Positions 22,467 to 34,639 of a stretch of 64,000 nt of DNA are shown piece after piece. A model generated the notes under the pieces. That model saw only the letters and a program-made list of their open reading frames with translations, did no database searches and was not told the origin of the DNA. The translations under genes and the position numbers were made by a program. The first letter of the stretch is position 1, and every line of letters starts with the position of its first letter. Origin of the DNA: Sinohyriopsis cumingii (taxonomy: Eukaryota > Mollusca > Bivalvia > Unionida > Unionidae); contig CM068839.1 in the NCBI GenBank assembly GCA_028554795.2, positions 84,217,540 through 84,281,539 of the forward strand. The letters are read 5' to 3'.

Positions 22467-24570
22467 GCAAGCAGAATATCTCAAAAACGGCTTGGATGGC
22501 AACTATTTTTAATTCCATCAAGCTGTTTAATACTCGTTGTTTTTGTTTTTTAAATTAACACAGAGAGAAAGATCTTATACTTGCATTGCGAGTATCACTG
22601 TGTGCGAAAATTCTATCTTCGGGCATGATAAATGCATGTGTAAATTTGGGAACTGGGGTGCATACACTTCTTTCGCTAGGATATTCCATTGATTTTGTCA
22701 GAGCAAATGAACGAGATTCTTATGTTTTGATTTATTTTAGCTTTAAAAAATATGGACCTTTTTTTTAACTCACAGGTGTACTATATTTTTTTTAATGAAT
22801 TTTTATATTAGGCAGGTGGATATCGCTTCAAATTTGTGCATAAAACATGCCCCTTGTACCGTTAAGGACAACTGGTATTTTGTTTTTACTAGACAACATC
22901 AGTTATTATGTTCTGTTTCGTTGCATGTATGTAAGTAATTATTATGCATACGACTTACTATACTAACTTTCTTTCTGTTTTTCCCCATACACCCCCTCTG
23001 CTCTATGGAAGACAGTGCATGGGAGGTAAATGCATTTTACACCCACGTTAGAACTATTTTGCATTAGGACAAAAGTTGCTAATTTTGGGCTCAACGTATC
23101 AGGTACGGGAATATCAAGGGTATGGTACAGTATTTCCTGCTTTCTCTAAAGATGTCAAGTCTGAACGTTAAGAACTCCACTTATCCATCGTTTCTTATTA
23201 TGATCTGAAATTGTAATGCATAATTTTGTAACAAAACTTATTCATAATATTTCTTTTTCGTGGTTTATATCATGAAAGCAATTATACCATTCCTGGAATA
23301 TTGGCTGTATGCATAACATTCAAATATTACGAAAATTGAATATTTTTGTCGTTCGCAGATTTTTAATTTGATAAGCAAAATAGCGCATATACCAGGTGTA
23401 TTACATTGTACTGCAAAATGATATTACTGCAGACATTAATTTAAGCAATAATGATAAGTGTATTAACTATTTGGCTTAAAATGTATTGCAACCAAGGTGA
23501 GTTCCATTCCTGCCTATATCAGGGAAGACATTTTGCTATAAATGCATAGGTACTTCGAAACCATTCATGTGTTGAAATTCCGTTAACACCAATTATTCAA
23601 TTGAAATATCTCCTCTCTTATGTCCTGTCTTAAAATTTTAGTTTCCTTGTATGAACATGTTTTCTGTCTTTTTTTCTATACGAGCTAAGAGACAATTTAT
23701 GGATTTGTTGTTGACAATAGTATGGGGATTGGAGTCACTGGACCACTCTCAAATATCAAAATAAACTGCACATCCATCATATCTTTTCTCTTTCATGAAT
23801 CACAGTGACATTTTACAAGTTAGTTCAATGGATTTATTTTATATATAGAACCGGACTGATCTGGGCAAAGTTTGGTTGGAAACAGAATAACAAAGAGCAC
23901 AAATGCTTACAAACGTAGAACAGGTAATAAATTAATAAGTTGTAAGAAAAATGTTAATGAATAAATTAAAGATATTGTTTACAATGGAAACAACGATAGT
24001 TATACTAAATAATTAGAAGACATACATTTTTTGTGCAATTGTTATTTCGCTGTATCATATTCTAGCTATGATACTGTTTGTTGAAAATTTGCTCCTTCTT
24101 TCTCTCTATGAAATTAATTTTTTTTTTCGTTTGACAAATGACTTTCAAACTGCATTTTCCAATTCACTGAGTACAATTTTGCTTCTTTCCTATAGAACAT
24201 GATATGCTATTGTTTTTATAAATATAGTTAGCTCCGTCTTAGTCATTTATTTCCAAATGGTTTGGTAAAGTACAGTTTTATTTATTAATGAGTTCCGATT
24301 CATAAAGTGCTTAATCTTCATTGAATATCATACTTTCGGAAATCCTCTACAGTTTCTGTTTTGATCTCTTAAAGAGTGTTAGTATTTATGTGCACTTTGT
24401 CAGAAAGATTCTACGCAACTGTTTGCGAGGGGTATTTACAAAGTTATGAATATTATTAGTTCGCTATGCAAAACACTTCTTTACTGTACTTAAGTATATC
24501 CTCTCAAAGTACTACCCATGCACCACAACAACATCTTCCAACATGAATATCCAATCATTAAATGCCACTT
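22467..24570. other. Intergenic, nothing recognised
   Basis: AT-rich sequence with only short open frames and no recognised element. Confidence 0.45.
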
Positions 24571-24860
24571 GACCGCTCCGATGGCCTAGCGGTTAAAGCG
24601 TCCGCCTCAATTATGGGAGGTCGCGGGTTCGAACCCCGGCAGAGTCACACCAAGGACTTATAAAAATGGTACTAACAAATTGCCTTGGTTGGCGCTCAGC
24701 ATTAAGATGTTAGTGTTAGGACCGGTCGGCCTGGTGTCAGGATAATGTAACTGGATGGGATATCATGCTACATGTCTGCGGCATGATGTCGCAGTGCTAG
24801 ACATCACTACAAACTGTCACACAGCAGACATCATAGCGATATGACTGAAAAATTGTTAAT
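24571..24860 (+). mobile_element. tRNA-headed SINE, family B, copy 2
   Basis: Well-preserved copy. The A-box region is TGGCCTAGCGGTTAAAGCG (24582-24600) and the B-box region is GGTTCGAACCCC (24626-24637). The body has GCCTGGTGTCAGGATAATGT and ATATGACTGAAAAATTG near the 3' end. The head folds poorly as a tRNA because the acceptor arms do not pair. Confidence 0.85.
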
Positions 24861-25188
24861 CCAAAACACACACTTTCTGATATTCATTTCTATGTATATT
24901 GTTCATAAACTGGAGAACCGTACGTCAAACTGCATGACGATTTTTAAATCGTCTGCCCTTCAATGAATCTTTAATAACGGGAAGTAACAAAGAAATATAT
25001 TTAAAGCTAAAGCAGGGCTGAAAGGTTTATGTGACAATAGCTTGTATGTTACTGGGTTTTTCTTCTTCAGAAAGACTGACATGCCGATAGGTTTATGCGC
25101 CGGTACCCTATCATGGAATAGATGGATGCCCCAGGTACCTGTGCGTGGACGGCAGTTTGGGTGGTGTGTGTGCGTGTGTGTGTGTGAT
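24861..25188. other. Spacer between two inverted SINEs
   Basis: Unique-looking sequence with a short GT-rich run near 25157-25185; nothing else recognised. Confidence 0.5.
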
Positions 25189-25496
25189 TAGGATTTTTAA
25201 CGTAGCTGTAACCATTTTTCAGTCATATCGCTACGATTTCTGCAGTGTGGCAGTTTATAGTGATGTCTAGCACTGGGGAATCATGCCGCAGACATGTAGC
25301 ATGATGTCCCACTCAGTCACATTATCGTGACACCAGGCCGACCGGTCCTAACACTTACCTCTTAATGCCGAGCGCCTAGCGAGGCAGCTGTTGTACCATT
25401 TTTGTAAGTCTTTTTTTATGAATCGGCCGGGGTTCGAACCCACGACCTCCCGCTTCCGAGGCGGACGCTCTAACCACTAGGCCACCGGAGCGGTCG
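25189..25496 (-). mobile_element. tRNA-headed SINE, family B, copy 3
   Basis: Minus-strand copy, inverted relative to the one at 24571. The head complement GCCACCGGAGCGGTC ends at 25496, and the B-box complement GGGGTTCGAACC is at 25429-25440. It interrupts a mariner-like transposase remnant at its right edge. Confidence 0.85.
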
Positions 25497-25499
25497 ACT

Positions 25500-25775
25500 G
25501 GTGTTTGGTAGTGTTTCACAATTTTTAGCAACACTTTGGAGGCATACGAAATGTCCAGTGACACTAACAGAGTCAGGCACATGTACCTGGGCTTCAAGCC
25601 TTATCCGTCGAAAAATAATACGAAATACTCTTGACAGACCCTCTACGTAGTGATCTCTGCTCTTTATCTTCGATCTAATCCATGTTTCATCACCTGCAAT
25701 AATCTCATTAAAAGGCATGTGGTCACTCGTCTTATATTTGGCTTGTAGCTCTCTTGCGATTTCAGTCCAATTGTT
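25500..25775 (-). pseudogene. Mariner/Tc1-like transposase remnant
   Basis: The minus strand carries EIIAGDETWIRS, matching the conserved GDETW block of mariner-type (IS630 superfamily) transposases, then a degenerate linker and EAQVHVPDSVSVTGHF, which resembles the H-x-V-P...V-T-G region downstream of it. Stops and shifts interrupt the frame, and the fragment ends where a SINE begins at 25496. It is too short for the catalytic triad to be assessed. Confidence 0.6.
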
Positions 25776-26625
25776 TGTTGTTTTTTTTTGTTTTTTTTTA
25801 AATTATTAGCTGTCAACAAATGTGGGACCTATCCTGTACAAACCTTATGAGCTAAATGATTATTCAAATATATTAAAAACCAGCTGATGATTTAATGTCC
25901 TTAATACTAAAAATTTTGGAGTTTCTACAAATCTGATGAATTAATGCCCTCCATAATACAAATATCTCCACTGTGTATCGAGCGTCTTCATAAATATCCC
26001 CCTTCACAGCAGCTGCTTCCCGCTCACCTATTGCAGACAAGTGTTAAAGAACAGACGTAATGTACAGTATTCAAGAGACCCTATGATGGCATTGATTAGT
26101 TTCGTACAATGGTATTCGTGTTTAGCGGCTTGAGACGGAGATATAATGTTTCTGTTAGGCACGAACCAAATAGTTCCTTTCTTAATTAAGAATTATTGTT
26201 CTGGTGTACCTTACAGTGTGAGGTATTCATTACAGGTATTTTACCATAGAATAATTAGGATGGAATCAGTCCTTTATTTTGAGATGCCTTTTGTTGTGTT
26301 TGTGAAAGCAGGCGGTGAAAAAACACATGTAGATTGTTTTGTTTAATGCGACTGGAAACTGTAATTTTGACTGACTCCGGGATGGAACCGGAACTATTAA
26401 TGTGTTCGGCCTTTTGCTTAGTGGAGAAACCATGAAAATGGGAAACAGGGTGAAGCCACGCAGTTGTAAAGTTATAAGTGTGTATTTGTGGTCATTGATT
26501 GATTAGAGGAATATTGGTTTAGCCTCACTGAATAATTTTTTAAAATTCAATGGAAACTCAGCAAGCCTCGTTTCCTTTAAATTAAAAAAATTTGTACATC
26601 TGATGCTACCTCAATAATAAAGCGT
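25776..26625. other. Intergenic, nothing recognised
   Basis: AT-rich, poly-T rich near 25785; no credible gene. Confidence 0.45.

Positions 26626-26712
<87 letters not shown>
26626..26712. repeat. (CA)n-(TA)n compound microsatellite
   Basis: About 26 bp of CA followed by about 60 bp of TA. Confidence 0.98.
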
Positions 26713-26713
<1 letters not shown>

Positions 26714-28706
26714 CCCTTTTCAGTTTGATTTATGCACAAAAGACTTTCCTTACTTTTATTAATTTAAGTTATGCACAAGTTTACCCAGTGAGTGTAAATA
26801 ATTTTGCATATTGTGTGATTATTCTTGGCGATTAGCAAAATATCTCACATCCTAGAATTTATAACAACCTTTGTTGTTTGTGTGTGTGTTTCGGCAATGG
26901 GGAGTAGAGAGGTTCAAACATCAACATTGAGTTTGGAACAATGTAAGAATTTGTATTCATTGGAAAAAAGAAAGAAAGAAAGAAAGCAAGAACGAAAGAA
27001 AAAAGGTAGGAAGGAAGGAAAGAAGGTTATAAATATTATATACAGCTCGTTTACTGAAAGTATAACGTACTGGAGTGGGGGAGGAGTGGAAGCTACAATG
27101 CGTGATGGGAGACGACTTTTCCTATCTAATTTGAATAAGCCTAAACTTTGTTTGTTTAGGGTGCCATTTCTCTACATTCAAAAATGCAATAACAGTTATT
27201 TGGAATTCTGTCACCAGGTGTGCGCATCAGTTATCTGGACAACATTGACAGTGTTCCCCCTTTTCTATCCTTCCAGTGGACACCATATGACACATTAGGT
27301 CAGTTTTACACTTATCTCACCAGATTAATATCATGTTCTAGCTTTATTTGCAAATGTAAAATAACACATATAATACATGTATTTGTAAATAAAACAGTTA
27401 AATCACATAAAGCTAACCGCTATAAAAACTGCCGAGATTTATTATGTTTCTTCTCTATGCAAGTGTAGACCATCTAGTTCAAAGTAATGTGCTTCTCTGC
27501 TGGACTCGGATCTCAATTAGTTTTGCTATGTAGTCTCTATATTCGTTTCTGGATAATGACTTTTCCACTGAATCCAGATCCTAATAAATCATAAGTTAAT
27601 CTCAAGTATCATCAAAGATGAACTCAGTATAAAGTTCTTGTTGTAGGTAAACCCGCATTTTGTTGAGAGGCTGGACTGTAAAGAAAGCAACGTGCACTGG
27701 ATCACATATTTCATTCCTGATCATCATCAATGCCTCATTACTCGCTGTGCATTGACATTGCCAAAATACACACAGACAACCACACCATAATGCTCATAAT
27801 CTAAAGAATAAACAAGTACTAAATCTAGCTCCTGTTATCATCGCCAAAATGAGAGAGGATTTTTTTTTATATACCTAAAAATAGACTGGTACTGCACATG
27901 ATCGGAATATTGCTGAGCCATTTCCGTCGGTTCGTAAAATAAACCTCGCATGTAATTCGTTCCCATTGAGAATCTACATTCTGAACTACCTTCGTTCACA
28001 GTGAAACAACATAGCGGCGGAAGGAAACAAGGTCACAACTGGAATGACCTTGGCCTTTGCTGTCATAACATTTGTGGTGCACTCCGCCAGCGGCGAATCA
28101 CCAAAGACATCAAATTAATGTGTATTCCTACTTCCCATGTTATTTCACGAACTGACGGAACTCTCCGAGCGATGTTTCTATCGTCGGACTACACTAGTTG
28201 GTATTGAAACGGAAGTAATAATTATGACCCGTATCCCACTCTGCGTCATAGTCGCCAAATAAGCTACTATGGTATCTGACGATTTACTATCCAATTTTGG
28301 ATATTATCACTACGCCAACACACTCGGAAGTCACGTCTGTATGTTAAGAGTAACAAATTAGTTCCAAACACGTCGCCCATTACTTTGTCAATTTTTATTA
28401 CGTACTGAAGTCAGTCTAATCACAGGGACTCGTATCGTTGCTTAAAACTGACCTGTCATACATGTACTATATAATAACTACAAGGGAGGACACATCTCTC
28501 CTTGCTCGCGCGACCTATCTAAGAATAAACGCTGATATTTCAAGCTACGCTTTGCGTGGCTTCATAAATTTGGTACCGATAATTAGCTCAGGCATTCGAT
28601 TGCATGTCACTATCAAAAGTTTGATTTAATATCATATCTTTAAGGAATACCAAATCATTTTCCCACGGTACCGCGCGACATGGCCCTGATCGCGCCCGCT
28701 TAATAT
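26713..28706. other. Intergenic, no recognised gene
   Basis: A 157-codon plus-strand frame (26825-27298) includes a purine-rich simple stretch (26965-27030) and shows no family resemblance. I do not call it a gene. Confidence 0.4.
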
Positions 28707-28835
28707 GCAAGAACAAAGCGCTGAATGGAATAGTCCTCTCATTGGTCAAAAGAAAATGACGTCCTGTATTTATTTATAACTTATTTTCAGTTGGCCAATG
28801 AGAAGGCAGTATTCCATTCAGGGCGTTGTTTTTGC
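28707..28835. repeat. Imperfect palindrome with 43-45 bp arms
   Basis: Arm 28707-28749 (GCTGAATGGAATAGTCCTCT at its centre) pairs with 28791-28835 (TATTCCATTCAGGGCG at its centre), separated by about 41 bp. Mismatches are scattered. It could be a foldback element or MITE; no flanking duplication was identified. Confidence 0.75.
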
Positions 28836-29436
28836 ACCACGATATTGGTTAGTTGGTATTATATACTTAGGGAGGCAACACATGAAATCCAATAGATGTC
28901 GCAAGGACAAAGCACCAAAATAGCTTTTCGATCCGCCAAGGTGTAGATAGGATTATCGGAATCTTGGCTGGCAAAGATGGGGTCGCGAGCACGTTCTAGA
29001 TGGTCGTGGAGGGTTGCCAGGAATTTTTTGAGGGTACAAGTCTTGAAACGGGTTGGTAAGGCTCATACAAGTTTCTTCGGGTCGCGTCCAAAATATAAGC
29101 CCTGATACACTTGATTACTTTTGTTTATGTTTTTAATGTTGTTTAAAATGCTGATATGGTTTACCAAACAGACTGTATTGTTTACAATACGTTGCATAGT
29201 ACACCACGGATGGTTGGACATGCCTTCTAAATTGTTTGAACAGACCCATACAGCAATATACATGTGGGAAGAGTTGCCGTTCCTGATATAAATCACTAAG
29301 AATCATAATGAAGCTATCAAGGTTGGGTGCTGTTGGCTTAACTTCGCTTGGAATGTCTGGGTTGTGGTGGGTGGTGCCGATGGTTCCTAGTTTTTTCATT
29401 GCCATCTTTTTTCCTACAAGCTGGTCCATCTGTTGT

Positions 29437-31425
29437 TTTTTTTTTTTTTTTTTTCAAACGTGGCAGTGGCCTGGTGAACTTGGCATCGCCAGCTTTCACG
29501 GTCGGCAGCCTGTGATGCCTAATGGTGGTGGTTGATGCCACATGTGGTGAGGGTATTTTTCAAGGAGTCTTTATATCTCTTTCGAGGTATCCCTCTATCA
29601 CGGTGGCCAGTGGACAGTTCACCATACAGTGCAATATTTGGCAGGCGATGGTCCTCCATCCTGAAGACGTGCCCTGCCCAGCGTAGCTGTATCTTTATGA
29701 GCGTGGCCTCAACGTTGGTGATCCTTGCTTGTTTGAGGACTTAAGTGTTGGTGACGAATTCACTCCAGTGAACGTCGAGGATGGTGCGGAGGCAGCACTG
29801 ATGTAAGCGTTCAAAGAGGCAGAGGTGGCAACTGTATGTGACCCAGGATTCGGCGCCATATGGGAGGGTGGTCAGTACGACAGCTCTGTAGACGCTGATC
29901 TTTGTATCTCTCCTGAGACTGGCGTTGTAGCACACTCGTTTATAGTCTGCCGAAGGCGCTATTTGCCTTGGCTAGTCTGTTGTCTATTTCTTTGTCGATC
30001 TTGGCATCAGAGGAGATAACACAGTCCAGGTAAGTGAACTAGTGGACTACTTTCAGCTTTGTCTGGTCAATGAAAATGATTGTTGGCCAGTACTCTTCCT
30101 TGGGTGCATACTGGTGAAGTACCTCAGTTTTCTTTAGGCTGACCTCACAACCAGAGAGCTGGCAAGCTTCTGAAAAGATTGATGTTACGCTCTGAAAGGC
30201 GGATTCCTTGTGGGCAACAAGGGCGTCGTCGTCTGCAAAGAGAAGATCTCTAATCTGTTTTTCCAAGGTCTTGGTATGGGCCTGAAATCGCTTTAAGTTG
30301 AAGAGGTTGCCATCAGTACGACATCGGATATAGATTCCATCTAAGTACTGGTGGAGCATAATGCTAAAGAATACTGAGAACACTGGGGGCTAAAGGCAGC
30401 CCTGTTTCATGCCATTTGCGGTGGGGAAGGTCTGTGACAGGTCCTTATTGTTTCTGACCTTACCAAGCTGGTCTTCATGTCGCTGGATGACCTTGGTAAG
30501 GATCTTTGGAGGACAGCCGAGCTTTTCAAGGATTTTCCAGTCCATTTCTACTCATCCTGTCAAATGTCTTCGTTAGGTCCACAAATGTGATTTACAGTTC
30601 TTTATTTTGTTCTCTGCATTTCTCCTGGATCTGTATCATGACGAACACCATGTCAGTTGTGCCACTATTGGCTCTGAAGCTGCATTGACTCTCTGGAGCA
30701 TGTTCTTTTGCAATGGTGGGCACCAATCTGTTCAGCAAAGCTCTAGCAAGGATTTTGCCTGCAGTGGAGAGCAGAGTTATCCCACCGTAGTTTGAGCAGT
30801 CAGACTTTTCCCCCTTGTTATTGTACAAGGTGATGACGACTGCATCTCTGAGATCTTGTGGAAGTTTTTCTCTCTCCCAGCAGCAACGAAGAACTCGTGG
30901 AATATGGTGTGCAATGCCGTGTCTCCTCTCTGGTGGTACAATATCTTTCCCTGCAGCCTTTCCAGTCCTCAGCTGTTCTATGGCTTTTACAGTCTCTTGC
31001 AGTGTGGATGCCTCATCGAGTTCCATCTTTAATGGCTGTTTTGTGATGCGGTCAATAGCTGCCTCCTGGACTGTGCGGCTAGTGCTGAAGAGGGTGTGGA
31101 AGTGCTCTGACCAGCGGTTCAGGATAGATTCCCTGTCAGTGAGTAGCTCTTGGCCATCTGCACTCCATAGGGGGCTCTGTATTTGGAAGGAAGGACCATA
31201 CATTGCTTTCAACGCTTCACAGAACCCCTTGTAGTCACCAATGTCAGCGTACAACTCTGTTCTTTCTGCAAGCTTTGTCCACCATTCATTTTGTATGTCT
31301 CGGAGACTGCATATTGGGTGTAGGCGGTTTACACTGACATAGTACCCCGTAGTACTTCTAGATCTAATTAACCATGTATAGGCTGTAGCTACATAGGGAC
31401 TGAGAATCAGGCTAACACTCACCAG
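29437..31425 (-). mobile_element. LINE-type non-LTR retrotransposon, 5'-truncated, decayed
   Basis: Minus-strand reverse transcriptase fragments in order: LRTGKAAGKDIVPPE and LRDAVVITLYNNKGEKSDCS near 30840-30990; NYGGITLLSTAGKILARALL near 30740-30800; LLFADDDALVAH (catalytic Y/FxDD box) near 30215-30245; CEVSLKKTEVL near 30120-30150. Then come the C-terminal blocks PYGAESW near 29850 and LRWAGHVFRMEDHRLP near 29620-29690. Frameshifts separate the pieces. A run of about 19 A on the minus strand (29437-29455) may be the 3' tail. It lacks an apurinic endonuclease region, so it is 5'-truncated near 31425. Confidence 0.85.
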
Positions 31426-31770
31426 GAACAGTTGCTAATGGTTGAAAGAAATAATCATATTTCCTATTTTAATGAATTCTGACCTAAAAAGGATACTTTG
31501 TAAATTTAACATTGAAAGTATTATTATGTACCAGAAGAAAGCCTTTTTATGTGTATTTGAGTGCAAGGTATTTGTGAAAACACGGACCGACAATGGAAAA
31601 TTACTTATTTATCAGTCCATTCAAGTCGTGTGCTCCCCTTGTCTCGATCACGTAGGATCAGTGTTTAAATTTGAACAACTTAATCTTGATTGGATGTCGT
31701 GGCTTGTCACTGCATCCAATGAAATTCACAGACCCGAAGATCAGAAATATCTGCTCGATATGTCAAGGTG

Positions 31771-32025
31771 TTGTTATTGTTGTTGTTGTTGTAGGGTTTA
31801 ACGCCATTTTTCAGCACAATATAGGCTTCACATGGCGGCCATTAAAACCGGTGGAAGAACCCTGGAAAACCCCGGGAAGAACCACCGACCCATGAGAAGT
31901 TACTGGCAAGCTTTCTCACGTACCCCCGTTAGCCCAGCCTGAGATTCGAACCCACGCAGACAGAGGTGAGATGGCAGTGGTCCAGAACGATAAGCACTTT
32001 AGACCACTCGGCCACTCGGGGCCCC
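31771..32025 (-). mobile_element. tRNA-headed SINE, family A, copy 4
   Basis: Full-length minus-strand copy with target duplication ATATGYCAAGGTGT (31758-31771 and 32026-32039). The tail complement is TTGTTGTTGTTGTAGGGTTT and the head complement is CACTCGGGGCCCC. Confidence 0.92.
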
Positions 32026-32504
32026 ATATGCCAAGGTGTAGAAAGGAACCTTCACTAGCGAAGATGTCGCAACCCTGATTTGGGTCGCGACCTGAAGTAC
32101 AGAACCATTGGTATATGACATAATCACCTGTAGAAATCTGAAAATTTTCAGTAAGCGAGGATAAATACCATTCAACAGGTTCTGCTTAGCTAAAACTAAG
32201 CATAGATTGATACAGGTAATCGTTCTGAATGACTGAAAGTGTAAATAAATGAATGTGAATAAATTTAAGACTAGCCAAAGACAGACAAAAAAGAATTTAC
32301 GACTTTGCATTGCAAAACAACTTACACATGTAATAATTTTTACAAACGAAACCATTTTAAAACAAAATACATTCATTTAACAATAAAATGGATATTATTG
32401 CACTAAATATGCTATCGTGCACGTTCATTGGATTATTTACACCATGAATAGGGAAAACACTCAAACTTACTAACGCAGTATAAGGTTTTTGATACAACCC
32501 ACAC

Positions 32505-32567
32505 GTGTATGGATACAACATATTCGTGTATGGATATAATCTACTCATGTATGGATAAAACAACAAA
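32505..32567. repeat. Three tandem 21-bp units
   Basis: Units CGTGTATGGATACAACATATT-like, diverging slightly; the period is a multiple of three, so the minus frame reads LYPYT repeats. Confidence 0.85.
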
Positions 32568-32680
32568 ATATAATACATCAGACATTGTGAGCACATAAAA
32601 TACATAATAATTTGAATTTTATTTTACACAACATAATTCGTGGCGTAACACATGTTGTATCTGATTGAGCAGTTTTCAAA

Positions 32681-32752
32681 GAGGTGATATCAATATGGTA
32701 TGCATTTAACATAAAAGAGGCGATATCAATATGGTATGCCTTTAACATAAAA
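32681..32752. repeat. Two tandem 36-bp units
   Basis: Units at 32681-32716 and 32717-32752 differ at two positions (GAGGTGATATC and GAGGCGATATC; ATGCATTT and ATGCCTTT). Confidence 0.92.
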
Positions 32753-33949
32753 GCAACAACGTCGGCTTCAGAGATAATGTATCCATGTTTGCAAGTTGGG
32801 AAAGAATAAAAGTGTGGCAAAACCTTGATGTCTTGAAAACTAACACTCACGAGAATTAATGTAGATTTGTTGGTTTCAAACATCAAGAAAGACATACTGG
32901 TGTTTTTGAAGAGAGATGTAAATTTACAGATTAGTTTTTGACTTATGATAATGTTGAGATATCAAGAAAGTTTAAGCAGTGAAGCATGAAAAAGAAATAT
33001 ACGACATTATCTGGTGTCTGAAAACGTACAAATTTGTATTGGGTAATAAACAGTGCTTGGAGTTGAATAAAGGAGCAGCAATTTACACTCAATACTCATC
33101 GTTGCGGTAGCTGGTATATACTTTCTAAAGAAGTGATCGAGCATATTAAAAGCTTTTAATTGTGCGAGACATGTTGTGTATCACTATGAAAAACACAAAT
33201 AACGAACCCATCAAAGACTTGTAAAGACCTCAGGGTAATCTGTTCGATTTTCCGAAACTTTCAAGGCCTTGGAAATGCTACCTCATTTTTCCCAAACTAT
33301 CAAAGACCTTCAAAGTCCGTATGAACCCTGTCTAGTCGGCCATTTTTGTGTTGAATTCTTTCATTGGATTTGTTGCCAAAATAGTTTCGTTTGATGTTAT
33401 TATTCAAATCTCTCTGTAGCTGTGTTATCCTCTAAGAAGACGCTTTGTCTTTTCCAAATCAGTTTCAAGTATTCAGCTTTGTAGTCTCAGTTCAGCTGAT
33501 TGCAAATATTGTTGAATATTTGACACTGACTTTTGCACATCTTCGCTGTCTCTTATACCAAACACAACGCTGAAAATCTCAGTGTGAATTATTCTGTAAA
33601 TCTAAACCCTTTGTTCGTGTTTCGTCTATATGTTATTTAGAGTTATTAGACTTTGTTATTTGTATTAGTATTGCTCTGTTCAATAACTTGTTAATTACTG
33701 TCCACTTGTAACTGATCATGACTAGGAAACAGTTGTAGATAACGCAGGCAGTCTTCCTCTGGGTACCAGGTCCACCGTGGAAACCAAAGAAGAAAGATCT
33801 ATGCGATCCAACAGGTCTTTGCTCTCAGCGACTTCAACAGGGTCAGTATTCAGTATTATCTGTCCCATGTGACTTGAACTGATCCCTTGTTTGTAAAGAA
33901 TTTCGTCCTAACTTGGTTTTATGGTTAGGTAAGCATACAAGAGCTATAA

Positions 33950-34520
33950 ATGGCACATTACATACCCACTATGTCAAGTTAATTTGCATTTACCAGTTTC
34001 CCTCTTTCAGTTTGTGACCTTAACTTCTGACATACTGACCGTAAAATTGATAGTCATGTGTCTTGTCTCAAATACAAGCCATCCTTAAAGTTTGGTCAGT
34101 TTCTGGCATAGAACCTGAGCTATTTTAAAATTCATTTTCCTTCTTGGAGTCCCTCTGACTGCGACCTTTGACAATTTAACCCCATCGTTTTCAGGTGCTT
34201 TCTTCCTCAAAAATACAATTCATCTACAAAGCTTAGTAGTGGCATGTTGTACTGAACTTGAACAGAAATAACTCTTTACTTCTTTCAGTCCCTGTGACCT
34301 TTACCTTTGATTATAAGAAGTAAAATTAGTTGTTATACAAAGTTTATCAAAATAGAAGCAAAGAATCTGAGATAATGCATGGGAACCATTTATCTTAAGT
34401 TAGTATGAAATAGACCCCAAAATCAAATGTCATTCAAGATATTGTCTGTAAAATTTCCTTCTTTCAGTCCCTTTGACCAAAACCATTGATTTTTTTTTTA
34501 AAAGCCCCAAATCAAAGATT
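33950..34520 (+). repeat. Degenerate tandem array with TGACCTTTACCTTTGA boxes
   Basis: Diverged units share CCTTCTTTCAGTCCCTGTGA followed by a CCTTTGA box, at about 33998, 34138, 34285 and 34448 (spacing 140-163 bp). It is next to, but outside, the LTR retrotransposon. Confidence 0.55.
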
Positions 34521-34639
34521 CTGCCTTAACTCAATTGCAAGCTACTTAAAACTAGTATTGATATACGGTACAGAACCCGAGTTAACGCGCTGAACAAAAA
34601 TTAGGAAACAGATGAATGGATATGATAAGTTTCACCATA

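Larger units (their letters stand above)
32026..33949. other. Intergenic with two small tandem duplications
   Basis: Apart from the short tandem repeats listed at 32505 and 32681, no gene or element is recognised. Confidence 0.45.

Noticed and set aside
24571-24645. Apparent tRNA gene with A and B boxes
   Set aside because: The acceptor arms do not pair and the same head plus body occurs at two other places; it is the SINE head.
25376-25597. Frame with GGLVVRASASEAGGRGFEPR
   Set aside because: This is the antisense translation of the tRNA-like SINE head, a common false gene call.
26825-27298. 157-codon plus-strand frame
   Set aside because: It contains a purine-rich simple repeat, has no recognised domain and no supporting splice or regulatory context.
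30815-31234. 139-codon plus-strand frame
   Set aside because: Antisense to the LINE reverse transcriptase on the minus strand.
31442-31801. 119-codon plus-strand frame ending in a Cys run
   Set aside because: The end is SINE tail translation and the rest lacks coding features or homology.
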